From NCBI GenBank assembly GCA_938046495.1, contig CALIXG010000038.1:1-5346 (forward strand): a stretch of DNA of 5,346 nt, in the 5' to 3' direction. The notes under the pieces are model-generated. The model did no database searches and was not told where the DNA came from. It saw only the letters and a list, made by a program, of their open reading frames with translations. This stretch comes from an uncultured Candidatus Saccharibacteria bacterium (GTDB taxonomy: Bacteria; Patescibacteriota; Saccharimonadia; Saccharimonadales; Saccharimonadaceae). Made by a program: the position numbers and the translations under genes. Below are positions 5,187-5,346 of this stretch, piece after piece; the first letter of the stretch is position 1; every line of letters begins with the position of its first letter.

Positions 5187-5195
5187 ATTTTAGCA
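5187..5195 (-). promoter_or_regulatory. Candidate extended -10 promoter of the 85-residue gene
   Basis: TGCTAAAAT on the minus strand is an extended -10 (TGn plus TAAAAT, one mismatch to TATAAT). No good -35 is seen, which extended -10 promoters tolerate. It would place the transcript start near 5180 and give a leader of about 130 nt covering the inverted repeats. A closer alternative, TATATT at 5072-5067, would give a leader of about 12 nt. Confidence 0.35.
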
Positions 5196-5261
5196 CAAAA
5201 AGTATGTTTGGTGCAGAAGATATGATTTTATGTGGATGAAAATTTGCTCAAAATTTAGACA

Positions 5262-5286
5262 TAAAAATGGGAGGCGGAAGCCTCCC
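5262..5286 (-). terminator. Rho-independent terminator for a gene beyond the right edge
   Basis: GGGAGGC and GCCTCCC (5269-5275 and 5280-5286) form a perfect seven-pair, mostly G-C stem with a 4-nt loop. On the minus strand the stem is followed by ATTTTTAT; on the plus strand it is followed by GAAAAGCG with no T-run, so it works for minus-strand transcription. No recognisable gene end could be assigned in 5287-5346, so the gene it serves is probably outside the window. Between this terminator and the promoter candidate at 5187 I see no gene. Confidence 0.75.
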
Positions 5287-5346
5287 GAAAAGCGTGAAAA
5301 TTGCGGGTCGATAGTTGCTGCTGATATTTTTGGAAGAAGAATACTA

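Noticed and set aside
1..5346. Recoded UGA (Gly), as in Gracilibacteria/Absconditabacteria
   Set aside because: No gene here requires reading through TGA and family lengths are normal with standard stops, although no gene in the window uses TGA as its stop either.

Overview
The window looks like a piece of a compact, AT-rich bacterial chromosome. The best guess is a Patescibacteria/CPR lineage, most likely Saccharibacteria (TM7). This rests on tight gene packing, a degenerate NAD(P)HX-dehydratase-like protein of a type I associate with that group, a minimal SmpB, and a TATAAT box only 6-7 bases from two start codons. The assignment is inference: no rRNA or clade marker is present. All complete genes end in TAA or TAG and none needs an in-frame TGA, so nothing suggests the UGA=Gly code of Gracilibacteria/Absconditabacteria.

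Layout. Left edge: the first codons of a minus-strand gene (ATG at 23) with its own ribosome binding site and TATAAT box. Positions 90-208: three degenerate 43-44 bp copies of the 3' end of the next gene. Positions 177-2284: a minus-strand cluster transcribed in the order smpB, xth (exodeoxyribonuclease III), then the carbohydrate-kinase-like hypothetical gene. smpB and xth overlap by 8 bp and the third gene follows after 19 bp. Positions 2285-2328: a 44-bp divergent promoter region. Positions 2329-3621: a GT4 glycosyltransferase on the plus strand. Positions 3603-3734: about six degenerate 21-22 bp repeats that begin in its last codons and fill the intergenic space. Positions 3757-4758: a tRNA-dihydrouridine synthase on the plus strand. 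Positions 4791-5048: a convergent 85-residue protein of unknown function, with a minus-strand terminator after it and a possibly structured leader before it. Positions 5262-5286: another minus-strand terminator, probably closing a gene beyond the right edge.

Roles. SmpB (ribosome rescue) and Dus (tRNA modification) serve translation, exodeoxyribonuclease III serves DNA repair, and the glycosyltransferase probably builds envelope glycolipids. These are housekeeping functions and I see no defence system, mobile element, CRISPR array or RNA gene. The points that deserve a second look are the two sets of decaying tandem repeats seeded by gene 3' ends, the possibly leaderless divergent start codons, the active-site loss in the dehydratase-like protein, and the leader of the small gene.
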